NCBI GenBank assembly: GCA_943370385.1
Contig: CALRQT020000007.1
Span: 151,146 to 215,145, forward strand
Direction of reading: 5' to 3'
Length of the DNA: 64,000 nucleotides
Source: BAIKAL-G1 sp943370385
GTDB taxonomy: Bacteria; Cyanobacteriota; Cyanobacteriia; PCC-6307; Cyanobiaceae
This document shows positions 28,036 through 37,534 of this stretch, piece by piece. The notes under the pieces were generated by a model. It worked only from the letters and a program-made list of their open reading frames with translations, had not been told where the DNA came from and ran no database searches. Each line of letters starts with the position of its first letter. Position 1 is the first letter of the stretch. A program made the translations under genes and the position numbers.

Positions 28036-28126
28036 GGCGGGCGGGGGCCTCAAAAGAGCTGGGCGGCATCCTACGGAGTGCCCCAGGGCCGCTCCCCCGG
28101 CGGGCCAGCCCCAAGCCCCCAATCCC

Positions 28127-28528
28127 TCAGCTCCAGTGCAGCTCCATCGCCACCGCCCCCTCCAGGCTTTCCTTCACCGGGCAGCCCTCCGCCGCCCGCT
28201 GCAGCACCGCTTTGGCCCGATCCTCCAGCCCTTCAGGCCACTGGATCCACACCTCCAGTTTGGCGATCTTGCGGCGGCCGCTGCTCGTCATCGTTTTCTC
28301 GACGCGGGCACTGCAGCCCCCTAGGGACCAACCATGGCGCTCGGCCATGATCCCCATCACGGTCAGGAGGCAGCTGGCCAGGGCCGTGGCCACCAGATCG
28401 GTGGGGGAGAAGCGCTCGCCCTTGCCCTGGTTATCGAGGGGGGCATCCGTTTCCAGGCGCGAGTGGGAGGGGCCGTGTTCGGCCTGGCAGCGCAGGCCGC
28501 CGGAGTAGTCGCAAACGATCGACACCAT
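28127..28528 (-). CDS. OsmC-family peroxiredoxin-like protein
   Basis: A 133-aa OsmC/Ohr-fold protein, which detoxifies hydroperoxides through two cysteines. The first redox Cys is in LVATALASCLLTVMGIMAE, the second in AAEGCPVKESLEGAV. The LETDAPLDNQGKGERFSPTD segment is typical of the YhfA/OsmC subgroup. It lies upstream of ppa on the same strand, with about 90 bp between. Confidence 0.88.
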   Translation of the reverse strand: MVSIVCDYSGGLRCQAEHGPSHSRLETDAPLDNQGKGERFSPTDLVATALASCLLTVMGIMAERHGWSLGGCSARVEKTMTSSGRRKIAKLEVWIQWPEGLEDRAKAVLQRAAEGCPVKESLEGAVAMELHWS

Positions 28529-28602
28529 GGCAATCGGGGCAAGCTGGACGGGGGACCCCAGACTGGCAGGAGCGGTCGACTTGCCCGGCTAACGGCCTGC
28601 TC

Positions 28603-28687
28603 CCCTGGCTATCCAGCTGCCCTGGCTAACCAGCTCCCCTGGCTATCTGTCTTCCCTGGCTATCTGTCTTCCCTGGCTATCCATCTG
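28603..28687. repeat. Five tandem 17-bp repeats upstream of DUF2721 gene
   Basis: Five contiguous 17-bp units, each starting CCCTGGCTA(T/A) and varying in the last seven bases. Units three and four are identical (28637-28653 and 28654-28670). A degenerate sixth copy may precede at 28583-28601. The array sits between the divergent OsmC and DUF2721 genes and ends 28 bp before the DUF2721 start. 17 bp is not a codon multiple, and the repeats are non-coding. Confidence 0.85.
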
Positions 28688-28714
28688 GCCTGACCGTCCT
28701 CCTCTACTGGCCTT

Positions 28715-29257
28715 GTGCTGGCCAGCCTGCCCGTGCCAACCCTGTCCCTCCCCCACTTGATCAGCGCCGAGACCCTGGGGGTTTTGATCAACCTCGCCGC
28801 AGCCATGGGGGCCCCCAACGCCCCGGAGCACGCCCCGGTGATTGGCCTGGCCAAGGCGATCCAGTTGTCGGTGGCACCGGTGTTCCTGGTCACAGGCATC
28901 TCCGGGCTGCTGGGGGTGCTCACCAACCGCCTGTCGCGGGTGATCGATCGGGCCCGCTCGCTCCAGGAACAGCAGCTGGACAGCCACCTGGCCCATGCCC
29001 GCCGCCTCGCCCAAGATCTGAAGATCCAGAAGCGACGGATGGGCCTGCTCAACCGGGCGATCCAGGCGGCCACGGTCACGGGTCTGCTGGTGGCGGCCGT
29101 GGTGGCGGTCACCTTCGTCAGCGCCATGGCGGCCCTGGACCTGGCCGCCATCGTCGTGCCCTTGTTTGTGATTGCGATGGGGAGCCTGATGGCCACCCTG
29201 CTGCTGTTGCTGAGGGAAACCCAGCTCGCGACGGGCCAGATCAACCGACGGTTCTAG
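28715..29257 (+). CDS. DUF2721 family membrane protein
   Basis: A 180-aa integral membrane protein. Hydrophobic segments are near residues 48-68 (LSVAPVFLVTGISGLLGVL) and two near the C-terminus (ATVTGLLVAAVVAVTFVSAM and LAAIVVPLFVIAMGSLMATL). A conserved charged stretch lies between (LTNRLSRVIDRARSLQEQQL), matching DUF2721. Function unknown. It starts with GTG 28715; an adjacent TTG could also serve. The 17-bp repeat array is in its 5' region. Confidence 0.82.
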   Translation: MLASLPVPTLSLPHLISAETLGVLINLAAAMGAPNAPEHAPVIGLAKAIQLSVAPVFLVTGISGLLGVLTNRLSRVIDRARSLQEQQLDSHLAHARRLAQDLKIQKRRMGLLNRAIQAATVTGLLVAAVVAVTFVSAMAALDLAAIVVPLFVIAMGSLMATLLLLLRETQLATGQINRRF

Positions 29258-29304
29258 GCCGGCGGTTCTAGGCCGCCGGATCCCAATTCCAAGCTCCAGC
29301 GCCC

Positions 29305-30051
29305 TCAGCCCAGGGCGGTCTCCAATTGGGCCAAGAGGTTATGGATCAGGCGCCGGCCGCTGGTCGCGACCGCCTCGCCCCAGCGGTCGGCCCCGTCGCG
29401 GATCCGCTCGGCCCCGTCGGGCCCCAGGGCCCCGCGCACGTAGTCGGCGTCTTCGCTCAACCAGCCCTCGATTCCCGCAGCTTCCATCTCCACATGAAAC
29501 TGCAGGCCCCAGGCGTGCTGGCCGATGCGGAAGGCCTGCTCGCGGCAATGGAGGCTGGAGGCGAGCAACACGGCCTCGGGCGGCAGCACGATGCGGTCGC
29601 CATGCCAGTGGAGCACGAGCTCACTGGACGCCAACCCCGCCAAGACGGGTTCGCTGGTTGCCGGGGCCGTGAAGGTCACCGCCCCCCAGCCCACCTCCCG
29701 CAGGGGCCGGGGCGGATCGCCCACCAACAGGGGCTCGGCGCCACCACCAGCCGCAGCAGCCAGCAGCTGGGCACCTAGGCAGATGCCCAACACGGGAGCC
29801 TTTTGGTCAAGGCGCTGGCGCAGAAGCTCGAGCTCGGCGGCGAGCCAGGGGTAGGCCGGATGGCCCAGATCGCCCACCCCCATCGGTCCGCCCATCACCA
29901 CCAGGATCTGGCCGGGCACGTGGGCAGGCGGGAGGGCCGCGCCGCTGGAAAGGTCCACCTGGCGGATCGTGTGGCCCCGCTCAGCGGCACAGGTCGCGAT
30001 CAGGCCGGGACCCTCGAGGGGCAGGTGCTGCAGCACCAGCAACTCAGCCAT
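29305..30051 (-). CDS. Class I glutamine amidotransferase (GMP-synthase-like)
   Basis: A 248-aa stand-alone glutaminase-type domain. The nucleophile Cys91 is in VLGICLGAQLLAA and the His/Glu of the triad (H186, E188) are in WGLQFHVEMEA. No synthetase domain is fused, so it may act on a small molecule with an unknown partner; the YfeJ/GuaA-like annotation reflects fold only. An ATG start at 30051 fits (MAELLVLQH). It is convergent with the DUF2721 gene. Confidence 0.85.
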   Translation of the reverse strand: MAELLVLQHLPLEGPGLIATCAAERGHTIRQVDLSSGAALPPAHVPGQILVVMGGPMGVGDLGHPAYPWLAAELELLRQRLDQKAPVLGICLGAQLLAAAAGGGAEPLLVGDPPRPLREVGWGAVTFTAPATSEPVLAGLASSELVLHWHGDRIVLPPEAVLLASSLHCREQAFRIGQHAWGLQFHVEMEAAGIEGWLSEDADYVRGALGPDGAERIRDGADRWGEAVATSGRRLIHNLLAQLETALG

Positions 30052-30094
30052 GGCAGGACGGGATCAGCGGGCCACCCAGCCTGGAGCAGGGCCC

Positions 30095-30349
30095 CTATTT
30101 CTTGCGGCAGTAACCGCCACCCACATTCATCCAGCCCTCCAGGCAGGCCTTGCCCCGGGTCGGCGCCACCGTGTAGGTCATCAACCCCAAGGTGGAGCAC
30201 TTGCCGTTGAAGGTGTCCACATAGCCCATGGGACACACCACCTGGAGCTTGGGCACGACCCGCTGGGCCTGGGCCTGGGGAACCAGGGCCCCGGCCGCAA
30301 CGCTGCTGGCCAGCAGGAGGGCCCAACGGGACAAGGATCGGCGGCCCAT
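30095..30349 (-). CDS. Small secreted Cys-containing protein, hypothetical
   Basis: 84 aa from the ATG at 30349. A signal peptide is clear (RWALLLASSVAAGALVP, cleavage after QAQA), leaving a mature domain of about 56 residues with four cysteines (VVCPMGYVDTFNGKCSTLG, then GKACLEGWMNVGGGYC), likely two disulfides. It should be periplasmic or extracellular. The frame extends upstream to 30559, but that extension is GC-rich noise. No family recognised. Confidence 0.65.
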   Translation of the reverse strand: MGRRSLSRWALLLASSVAAGALVPQAQAQRVVPKLQVVCPMGYVDTFNGKCSTLGLMTYTVAPTRGKACLEGWMNVGGGYCRKK

Positions 30350-30550
30350 GGTGACGCGGAACTCTGGTGCAGGTTGAGTCTGGCCCGATGGGGGGATTCG
30401 GCAAGGGAGGGGATGGACCCAGCACCCCGGGGGCCCCTCAGCCGCTGCCCCTGAAGCCGAGGCCCCCAGGGCCCCTGCGCCCGCCGCCGCAAGCGATCCT
30501 TTGCGCGAATCCCGCCAGGCAAGATGGCTCCACCCCGCGTCCCTGGTGCC

Positions 30551-30982
30551 ATGGCGCAATGGCGCCCCGAATCTGCAGCGCCCGAGGCCGGATTCCAGCA
30601 GCTCGCCGAGGAACTGGCGGGCCTGCGCCAGGAGCTGGCTGGCCTGCGAACCACGCTGGCTGAGCTGGTGGCGGCCCTGACGGCAGCTGGCCCGCCAGCA
30701 ACGGCCCAGCCCCCGGGTGCTGGAGATCCCCTGGCGCTCCAGTCCTCCGCTGCAGCTGGAGCCGCAACCGGGCCTGAAACGGAGCCGGTCCCCGGCGAGG
30801 TGCGGCCCATGGGCGCCAGTCCCAGCGCCCTCCTGGCCCGCCGTAACGCCGAACGGCTGGCGGGGGAGGTGCAGCGCCGCGCCGCCCTGGCCAGCGATCC
30901 AGCCGACGACACCGAACTAGACCTGCTGATCGATCGTCTCCATGAGTTGGCCCTCACCAAGGGCTCGGGGCCCGCGGGCTAG
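30551..30982 (+). CDS. Hypothetical protein with a Leu/Glu coiled coil
   Basis: 143 aa from the ATG at 30551 (an earlier ATG at 30524 is possible). Residues 10-45 form a coiled coil (FQQLAEELAGLRQELAGLRT). A disordered Pro/Ala-rich middle follows, and the C-terminal part is again helical (PSALLARRNAERLAGEVQRR, then DLLIDRLHELAL). No membrane segment or known domain. It is adjacent to phhB on the same strand. Confidence 0.55.
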   Translation: MAQWRPESAAPEAGFQQLAEELAGLRQELAGLRTTLAELVAALTAAGPPATAQPPGAGDPLALQSSAAAGAATGPETEPVPGEVRPMGASPSALLARRNAERLAGEVQRRAALASDPADDTELDLLIDRLHELALTKGSGPAG

Positions 30983-31041
30983 CCCGCCGCTGCTGGGCGA
31001 CCAGCGGTCTTTGCTGGAATAGCCCCAATCGCCATCGCCCC

Positions 31042-31350
31042 ATGGCCAGCCTGCTCAGCGCCGAATCGGTGGCCGGATTGGCGCAAAGCGTTCCCGGCTG
31101 GCAACTGCAAGCAGGCCGGCTGCATCGGAACCTGGTGTTTGGCGATTTTGTCGCCGCCTTCGGCTTCATGGCCCAGGTGGCCCTAGTGGCCGAAGCCCTG
31201 GGCCATCACCCCGATTGGAGCAACAGCTGGAACCGGGTGGTGATCGACCTAACCACCCACGATCTCGGTGGCCTCAGCAACCTGGACCTGGAGCTGGCCC
31301 AACGCATTAACCAACTCCTGGACACCAGCCCCAACCAGGCCCGGCCTTGA
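31042..31350 (+). CDS. phhB: Pterin-4a-carbinolamine dehydratase
   Basis: A 102-aa dehydratase that recycles pterin cofactors. The diagnostic C-terminal motif is GHHPDWSNSWNRVVIDLTTH followed by a GG pair; the usual N-x-Y reads N-S-W here. FVAAFGFMAQVALVAEALG forms the conserved helix. In cyanobacteria this small protein is widespread although aromatic-amino-acid hydroxylases are often absent; it may serve molybdopterin or biopterin metabolism. ATG start at 31042. Confidence 0.9.
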   Translation: MASLLSAESVAGLAQSVPGWQLQAGRLHRNLVFGDFVAAFGFMAQVALVAEALGHHPDWSNSWNRVVIDLTTHDLGGLSNLDLELAQRINQLLDTSPNQARP

Positions 31351-31506
31351 CCCAGCCCTGGGCTAGCGGGCCCGCTCAGGCAGAATCGGCGCCGCGCCCC
31401 GAGTGAGTCGGCGTGGATCCAGGGACAGATGGGCCGAATCCCCCAGCCAATGGCTGACCCAGGCCCCGTTTGATCGATCCCTTCTGTTCATTGCGTTGCC
31501 CTGACC

Positions 31507-32730
31507 ATGCCGCCCCTAAAAACAGCCCTGATCACCGGCATCACGGGCCAGGACGGCAGCTACCTGGCGGAGCTGCTGCTGGAGAAGGGCTATGCGGTGC
31601 ATGGCATCAAACGCCGGGCCAGCAGCTTCAACACGGCCCGGATCGACCACCTCTACCAAGATCCCCACGAACTCGATCCCCGGCTGGTGCTGCACTACGG
31701 CGATTTAACCGATAGCACCAACTTGATCCGCATCATCCAGCAGGTGCAGCCCGATGAGATTTACAACCTGGGCGCCCAGAGCCATGTGGCTGTGAGTTTT
31801 GAAGCGCCCGAATACACCGCCAATTCTGACGCCCTAGGCACCCTGCGCATCTTGGAAGCGGTGCGGATGCTGGGCCTGAGCGAGAAAACCCGCATCTACC
31901 AAGCCAGCACCAGTGAACTTTACGGGCTAGTTCAGGAAATTCCCCAGAAGGAAACCACCCCCTTCTATCCGCGCAGTCCCTACGGGGTGGCCAAGCTTTA
32001 TGCCTACTGGATCACGGTGAATTACCGCGAGGCCTATGGCATGTATGCCTGCAACGGCATTCTTTTCAACCATGAAAGCCCGCGCCGCGGTGAAACCTTT
32101 GTCACCCGCAAGATCACCCGAGGATTAGCGCGCATCGATGCCGGCCTTGATCAATGCCTGTACATGGGTAACCTCGATTCCCTGCGGGATTGGGGTCACG
32201 CCCGCGACTATGTGGAGATGCAGTGGCGGATGCTGCAACAGGAGAGTCCCCAGGATTTCGTGATCGCCACGGGCCGCCAGGAGAGCGTGCGGCGCTTCAT
32301 TGAGCTGGCGGCCCAGGAATTGGGCTGGGGCGGCAGCGATGGGGCGAGCCCAGGGTCCGCGGATGGCGCGGCCAGCCCAGGGTCCACGAATGGAAGGGCG
32401 ATCCTCTGGAGCGGCGAGGGCCTGGAGGAAACGGGCCGCCGCGCCGACACGGGCGCCGTGGTGGTGCGTATCGATCCGCGCTACTTCCGTCCCGCCGAAG
32501 TGGAAACCCTGCTGGGCGATCCCACCCGGGCCAAGGAGGCCCTGGGCTGGACCCCCACCACCACCTTGGAAGAGCTGGTGGCGGAGATGGTGAGCTGCGA
32601 CAAGGAGGAAGCCGCCAAGGAAGCCCTGCTGCGCCGCAAGGGCTTCAACGTAGTGGGGTCGATGGAAAATCCGCCCACCAACCCGGCGGCGGTGGCCGCC
32701 GCCGGTGAACGCAACGGGGGCCAGGCCTGA
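31507..32730 (+). CDS. gmd: GDP-mannose 4,6-dehydratase
   Basis: Converts GDP-mannose to GDP-4-keto-6-deoxymannose, the first step to GDP-fucose. NADP-binding ITGITGQDGSYLAELLLEKG, the HYGDLTDSTNL segment, and catalytic SPYGVAKLYAYW (Y and K of the SDR triad) are present, as are FNHESPRRGETFVTRKITRG and a DWGHARDYVEMQW signature. The 407 aa exceed the usual ~360-370 because of an insert of about 20 residues near residues 277-298 (GASPGSADGAASPGS), made by an in-frame tandem DNA duplication. Start ATG 31507. It shares a stop/start overlap with fcl. Confidence 0.95.
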   Translation: MPPLKTALITGITGQDGSYLAELLLEKGYAVHGIKRRASSFNTARIDHLYQDPHELDPRLVLHYGDLTDSTNLIRIIQQVQPDEIYNLGAQSHVAVSFEAPEYTANSDALGTLRILEAVRMLGLSEKTRIYQASTSELYGLVQEIPQKETTPFYPRSPYGVAKLYAYWITVNYREAYGMYACNGILFNHESPRRGETFVTRKITRGLARIDAGLDQCLYMGNLDSLRDWGHARDYVEMQWRMLQQESPQDFVIATGRQESVRRFIELAAQELGWGGSDGASPGSADGAASPGSTNGRAILWSGEGLEETGRRADTGAVVVRIDPRYFRPAEVETLLGDPTRAKEALGWTPTTTLEELVAEMVSCDKEEAAKEALLRRKGFNVVGSMENPPTNPAAVAAAGERNGGQA

Positions 32731-33716
32731 TGGGGCCGAACCAGCCGGACCTGTTGATCCATCCGGGCGACCGCATCTTTGTGGCCGGCCACCGGGGCAT
32801 GGCGGGCAGCGCCATCGTCCGGGCCCTGGGGGCGGGCGGCTACGCCAACCTGCTGACGGCCGAGCGCAGCGACCTTGATCTGCTCGATCCGGTGGCGGTC
32901 AACGCCTGGTTTGGGGCCCACCGGCCCGATGTGGTGGTGCTGGCGGCAGCCAAGGTGGGCGGCATCCTGGCCAACAGCACCTACCCAGCCGACTTTCTGC
33001 TGGAGAACCTCAAAATCCAGAACCATGTGATTGAGGGGGCCTGGCGCCATGGGACCCGGCGGTTGCTGTTTCTTGGCAGCAGCTGCATCTATCCCAAATT
33101 TGCCGACCAACCGATCCGCGAAGAGGCCCTACTCACCGGTGCCCTGGAGCCCACCAACGAGTGGTATGCGATCGCCAAGATCGCCGGCATCGAACTCTGC
33201 CGGGCCCTGCGCCAGCAGGTGGGCTTCGATGCGATCAGCCTGATGCCCACCAATCTCTATGGCCCGGGCGATAACTACCACCCCACCAACAGCCATGTGC
33301 TGCCGGCCCTGATCCGCCGCTTCCATGGAGCCCAGGTGGCCGGCGAGCCGAGCGTCACCTGCTGGGGCACGGGCACGCCCTTACGCGAATTCCTCCATGT
33401 GGACGACCTGGGCGAAGCCTGTGTGTTCGCCCTTGAGCGCTGGCAGCCGGCCGCGGGTGAGCTCCAGCACCTCAATGTGGGCACGGGCCTGGATCTCTCG
33501 ATCAAGCAGCTGGCCGAATCGGTGGCCGAGGCCACGGGCTACCGGGGCGAAATTCTCTGGGACACCACCAAACCCGATGGCACGCCCAAAAAGCAGCTGG
33601 ACGTGGGCCGCCTGGCGGCCCTGGGCTGGCGGGCCCGCATTCCCCTGGCCCAGGGGTTAGCCAGCACGGTGGACCTATTCCGCCAGCAGTTGGCTACCGG
33701 CGAACTAAGGCTCTAG
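32730..33716 (+). CDS. fcl: GDP-L-fucose synthase
   Basis: A dual epimerase-reductase that finishes GDP-L-fucose. SDR motifs: VAGHRGMAGSAIVRAL, VVVLAAAKVGGI and the catalytic YAIAKIAGIELC (Tyr/Lys). FLGSSCIYPKFADQPIREE and LMPTNLYGPGDNYHP are diagnostic of WcaG/Fcl. 328 aa. The ATG overlaps the gmd stop by one base (TGATG), so the two are translationally coupled. GDP-fucose would go to lipopolysaccharide O-antigen or exopolysaccharide. Confidence 0.96.
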   Translation: MGPNQPDLLIHPGDRIFVAGHRGMAGSAIVRALGAGGYANLLTAERSDLDLLDPVAVNAWFGAHRPDVVVLAAAKVGGILANSTYPADFLLENLKIQNHVIEGAWRHGTRRLLFLGSSCIYPKFADQPIREEALLTGALEPTNEWYAIAKIAGIELCRALRQQVGFDAISLMPTNLYGPGDNYHPTNSHVLPALIRRFHGAQVAGEPSVTCWGTGTPLREFLHVDDLGEACVFALERWQPAAGELQHLNVGTGLDLSIKQLAESVAEATGYRGEILWDTTKPDGTPKKQLDVGRLAALGWRARIPLAQGLASTVDLFRQQLATGELRL

Positions 33717-33770
33717 CCAAACCCCGACAAGCCAGCCCAGCCCTCCATCCTTCCCCGTCGCCCCTGTTCC

Positions 33771-34705
<935 letters not shown>

Positions 34706-34709
<4 letters not shown>

Positions 34710-36154
34710 GCAGCACCCCTGCCGGTCCCACCCCGCCCCAAGGGGCTCCGATTCGCTCCATTTGCTGCCTGGGGGCGGGCTATGTGGGCGGTCCCACCAT
34801 GGCGGTCATCGCCGACCATTGCCCAGCCATCACCGTGACGGTGGTGGATCTCAACGAAGCCCGCATCGCCGCCTGGAACGACCCGGACCTGGGCCGCCTG
34901 CCCGTCTATGAACCGGGCCTGGATGCGGTGGTGGGCCGTTGCCGGGGCCGCAACCTCCACTTCACCACCGCGGTGGAGGCGGCGATCGCCAGCGCCGACA
35001 TGGTGTTCCTTTCGGTCAACACCCCCACCAAAACCCGCGGCATTGGGGCCGGCCAGGCCAGTGACCTGCGTTGGATCGAGGCCTCGGCCCGCCAGGTGGC
35101 CGCCTGCGCCCAGGGCCACACGATCGTGGTTGAAAAAAGTACCTTGCCGGTGCGCACGGCCGAAACCGTTAAGGCAATCCTGACGGCTGCCCAGGGGGCC
35201 GGAGGCCAGAAAACTTTTTCGGTGCTCTCCAACCCGGAATTCCTGGCCGAAGGCACGGCGATCAGCGATCTGGAGAAGCCCGATCGGGTCTTAATCGGTG
35301 GCGAGGAGCCGGAGGCCATCGACGCCCTAGCCGCGATCTACGGCCATTGGGTGCCGGCGGAGCGCATCCTGCGCACCAATCTTTGGAGCAGTGAACTCTC
35401 CAAACTCACCGCCAATGCCTTTCTGGCCCAGCGCATCAGCTCGATCAATGCGATCGGTGCCCTCTGCGAAGCCACCGGCGCCGATGTGCGCGAAGTCGCC
35501 AAAGCGATTGGTAGCGATAGCCGCATCGGCTCAAAGTTTCTCTCCGCGGGCCCGGGCTTTGGCGGTAGTTGCTTCCAAAAAGACATCCTCAACCTGGTCT
35601 ATCTCTGCGGCCACTACGGCCTGCAGGAGGTGGCCAACTACTGGCAGCAGGTGGTCGAGCTCAACAGTTGGCAGCAACACCGCATTGCCAACTTGGTGGT
35701 GCGCTCCCTGTTTGGCACGGTTACGGGAAAACGGTTGGCGGTGCTGGGCTTTGCCTTCAAGGGCGACACCAACGACACGCGCGAATCGCCGGCGATCCGC
35801 ATCTGTCTGGACCTGATCGAGGAGGGGGCCCACCTGGCGATCTATGACCCCAAGGTCTCCAGCACCCAGATCACTGCCGACCTGGGCCAGGCCGAAGCGG
35901 GCCAGGACCAGGGACCGACCCAGCCAGGCCAGGGCGAGGGCCGCTGGCAGCTAGCCCCATCCGCCCGCGAGGCCGCCAGCGGCGCCGATGCTGTGCTGAT
36001 CCTCACCGAATGGAGCGAGTTCCGCCAGCTCGACTGGGCGGCCCTGGCCGCGTCCATGCGCCAGCCGGCCTGGCTCTTTGATGGCCGAGCCATCGCCGAT
36101 ACTGCGGTGGCTCGGGCTGCCGGCCTGAATGTCTGGACCGTGGGAGAGGGCTGA
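34706..36154 (+). CDS. ugd: UDP-glucose 6-dehydrogenase, eukaryotic-type sequence
   Basis: Oxidises UDP-glucose twice to UDP-glucuronate. The NAD-binding strand is ICCLGAGYVGGPTMAVIA. The catalytic Cys lies in GFGGSCFQKDILNLVYLC, and the conserved ILGFAFKGDTNDTRESPAI and AIYDPKVSSTQI segments follow. The NLVYLC/YWQQV pattern resembles animal and plant UGDH more than the KfiD-type bacterial forms. 482 aa; a Gly/Gln/Pro-rich insert of about 25 residues (GQAEAGQDQGPTQPGQGEG) lies after the DPK motif. ATG start overlaps the uxs stop by 4 bp. Confidence 0.94.
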
Positions 36155-36158
36155 GGCG

Positions 36159-37244
36159 ATGCAGGTTCTTGTGACAGGTGGGGCCGGCTATATCGGCAGC
36201 CACGCGGTGCGGGCCCTGCAGCGGGCCGGCCACCAGCCGGTGATCCTCGACAACCTCGTGTATGGCCACCGGGACATCGCGGACACCTTGGGGGTGCCCC
36301 TGGTGGAGGGCCAGGTGGGCGACCGGGCCCTCCTCGATTCCCTGCTCTCGGGCCAGCATCCGGCCCTGGCCGGCACGGCGGCGGCCGGACAACCGATCGG
36401 CGCGGTGATGCACTTTGCGGCCTACGCCTACGTGGGCGAATCGGTGGCCGATCCCGCTAAGTATTACCGCAACAATCTGGCCGACACCTTGGTGTTGCTC
36501 GAGGCCCTGATTGACCCGCGCCACCATCGCCCCCGCAGTAGTCAGGTGGGAGGAACCAACGGCACCCCGGCCAGCGGGCCGATGCCGATCGTGTTTTCGA
36601 GCACCTGCGCCACCTACGGCGTGCCCCAGCAGATTCCGATCACCGAAGACCATCCCCAGGCGCCGATCAATCCCTACGGCCGCAGTAAGTCCATGGTGGA
36701 GCAACTACTCCGCGATTTTGGTGCCGCCTACGGGCTGCCCAGCGTGATCTTCCGCTATTTCAATGCCGCCGGCGCCGATCCCGATGGCGATTTGGGCGAA
36801 GACCACAACCCGGAAACCCACCTGATCCCGTTGGTGCTTGATGTGATGGCGGGCCGTAGCCCCTACCTGCAGATCTTCGGCGACGACTACCCCACCCCCG
36901 ATGGCACCTGCATCCGCGATTACATCCACGTGAGCGACCTGGCCGAAGCCCACGTGCTCGGCCTCGGCCGCCTACTCAACCAGGCCCCCCAGGCCGAACC
37001 GCTCATCTACAACCTCGGCAACGGCACCGGCTATTCGGTGCAACAGGTGATTGAAGCCGCCAAGGCCGTCACCGGCCGGGGCCTGCTGGCCCATGTGGCC
37101 CCCCGCCGCTCCGGTGACCCCGCCCAACTGGTGGCCGGCGCCGAAAAGGCCCGCCGGGAACTGGGCTGGCTGCCCCGCTATCCCCAGCTGGAGGTGATCC
37201 TGCAGCACGCCTGGGCCTGGCACCAGACCCGGCATCGGGGCTAG
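36159..37244 (+). CDS. galE: UDP-glucose 4-epimerase
   Basis: Interconverts UDP-glucose and UDP-galactose. SDR features: VTGGAGYIGSHAVRAL, VMHFAAYAYVGES, catalytic PYGRSKSMVEQ (Tyr/Lys), and FRYFNAAGADPDGDLGEDHN. 361 aa from the ATG at 36159, four bases after the ugd stop; an upstream ATG at 36129 lies in ugd. A Gly/Thr-rich insert of about 15-20 residues (RPRSSQVGGTNGTPASG) sits before PIVFSSTCATYG. It is the last gene of the nucleotide-sugar block gmd-fcl-uxs-ugd-galE. Confidence 0.95.
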   Translation: MQVLVTGGAGYIGSHAVRALQRAGHQPVILDNLVYGHRDIADTLGVPLVEGQVGDRALLDSLLSGQHPALAGTAAAGQPIGAVMHFAAYAYVGESVADPAKYYRNNLADTLVLLEALIDPRHHRPRSSQVGGTNGTPASGPMPIVFSSTCATYGVPQQIPITEDHPQAPINPYGRSKSMVEQLLRDFGAAYGLPSVIFRYFNAAGADPDGDLGEDHNPETHLIPLVLDVMAGRSPYLQIFGDDYPTPDGTCIRDYIHVSDLAEAHVLGLGRLLNQAPQAEPLIYNLGNGTGYSVQQVIEAAKAVTGRGLLAHVAPRRSGDPAQLVAGAEKARRELGWLPRYPQLEVILQHAWAWHQTRHRG

Positions 37245-37534
37245 TTCGGCACCAGCAAGAGCATTCTGCTGATCGCCATGCCGTCGGCAATGGGTAGCGG
37301 GCCCAGCCCAAGTCCGGGCCCGATGGCCAGCACGCGGCTCTGAACTCGACCTTTGAAACCATCCCTAGGCTAGCGAGACAACAGTAATCTCACCCCCTTG
37401 GCCTAAAGCAAAGCAAGCCCACAGAGCCCCATTCATTAGATCAAAAACCCTACTATTTGTTGCAATAACAACAAAGCAAGGCCGTTGCCGGCCATAACGT
37501 TTGAGCACAGTTTTGCGGCCCACCGGCTGTACCT

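Noticed and set aside
28603..28687. CRISPR array
   Set aside because: 17-bp contiguous units without spacers and no cas genes; it is a simple tandem repeat. The coding repeats at 46-48 and 63-64 kb were rejected as CRISPR for the same reason.
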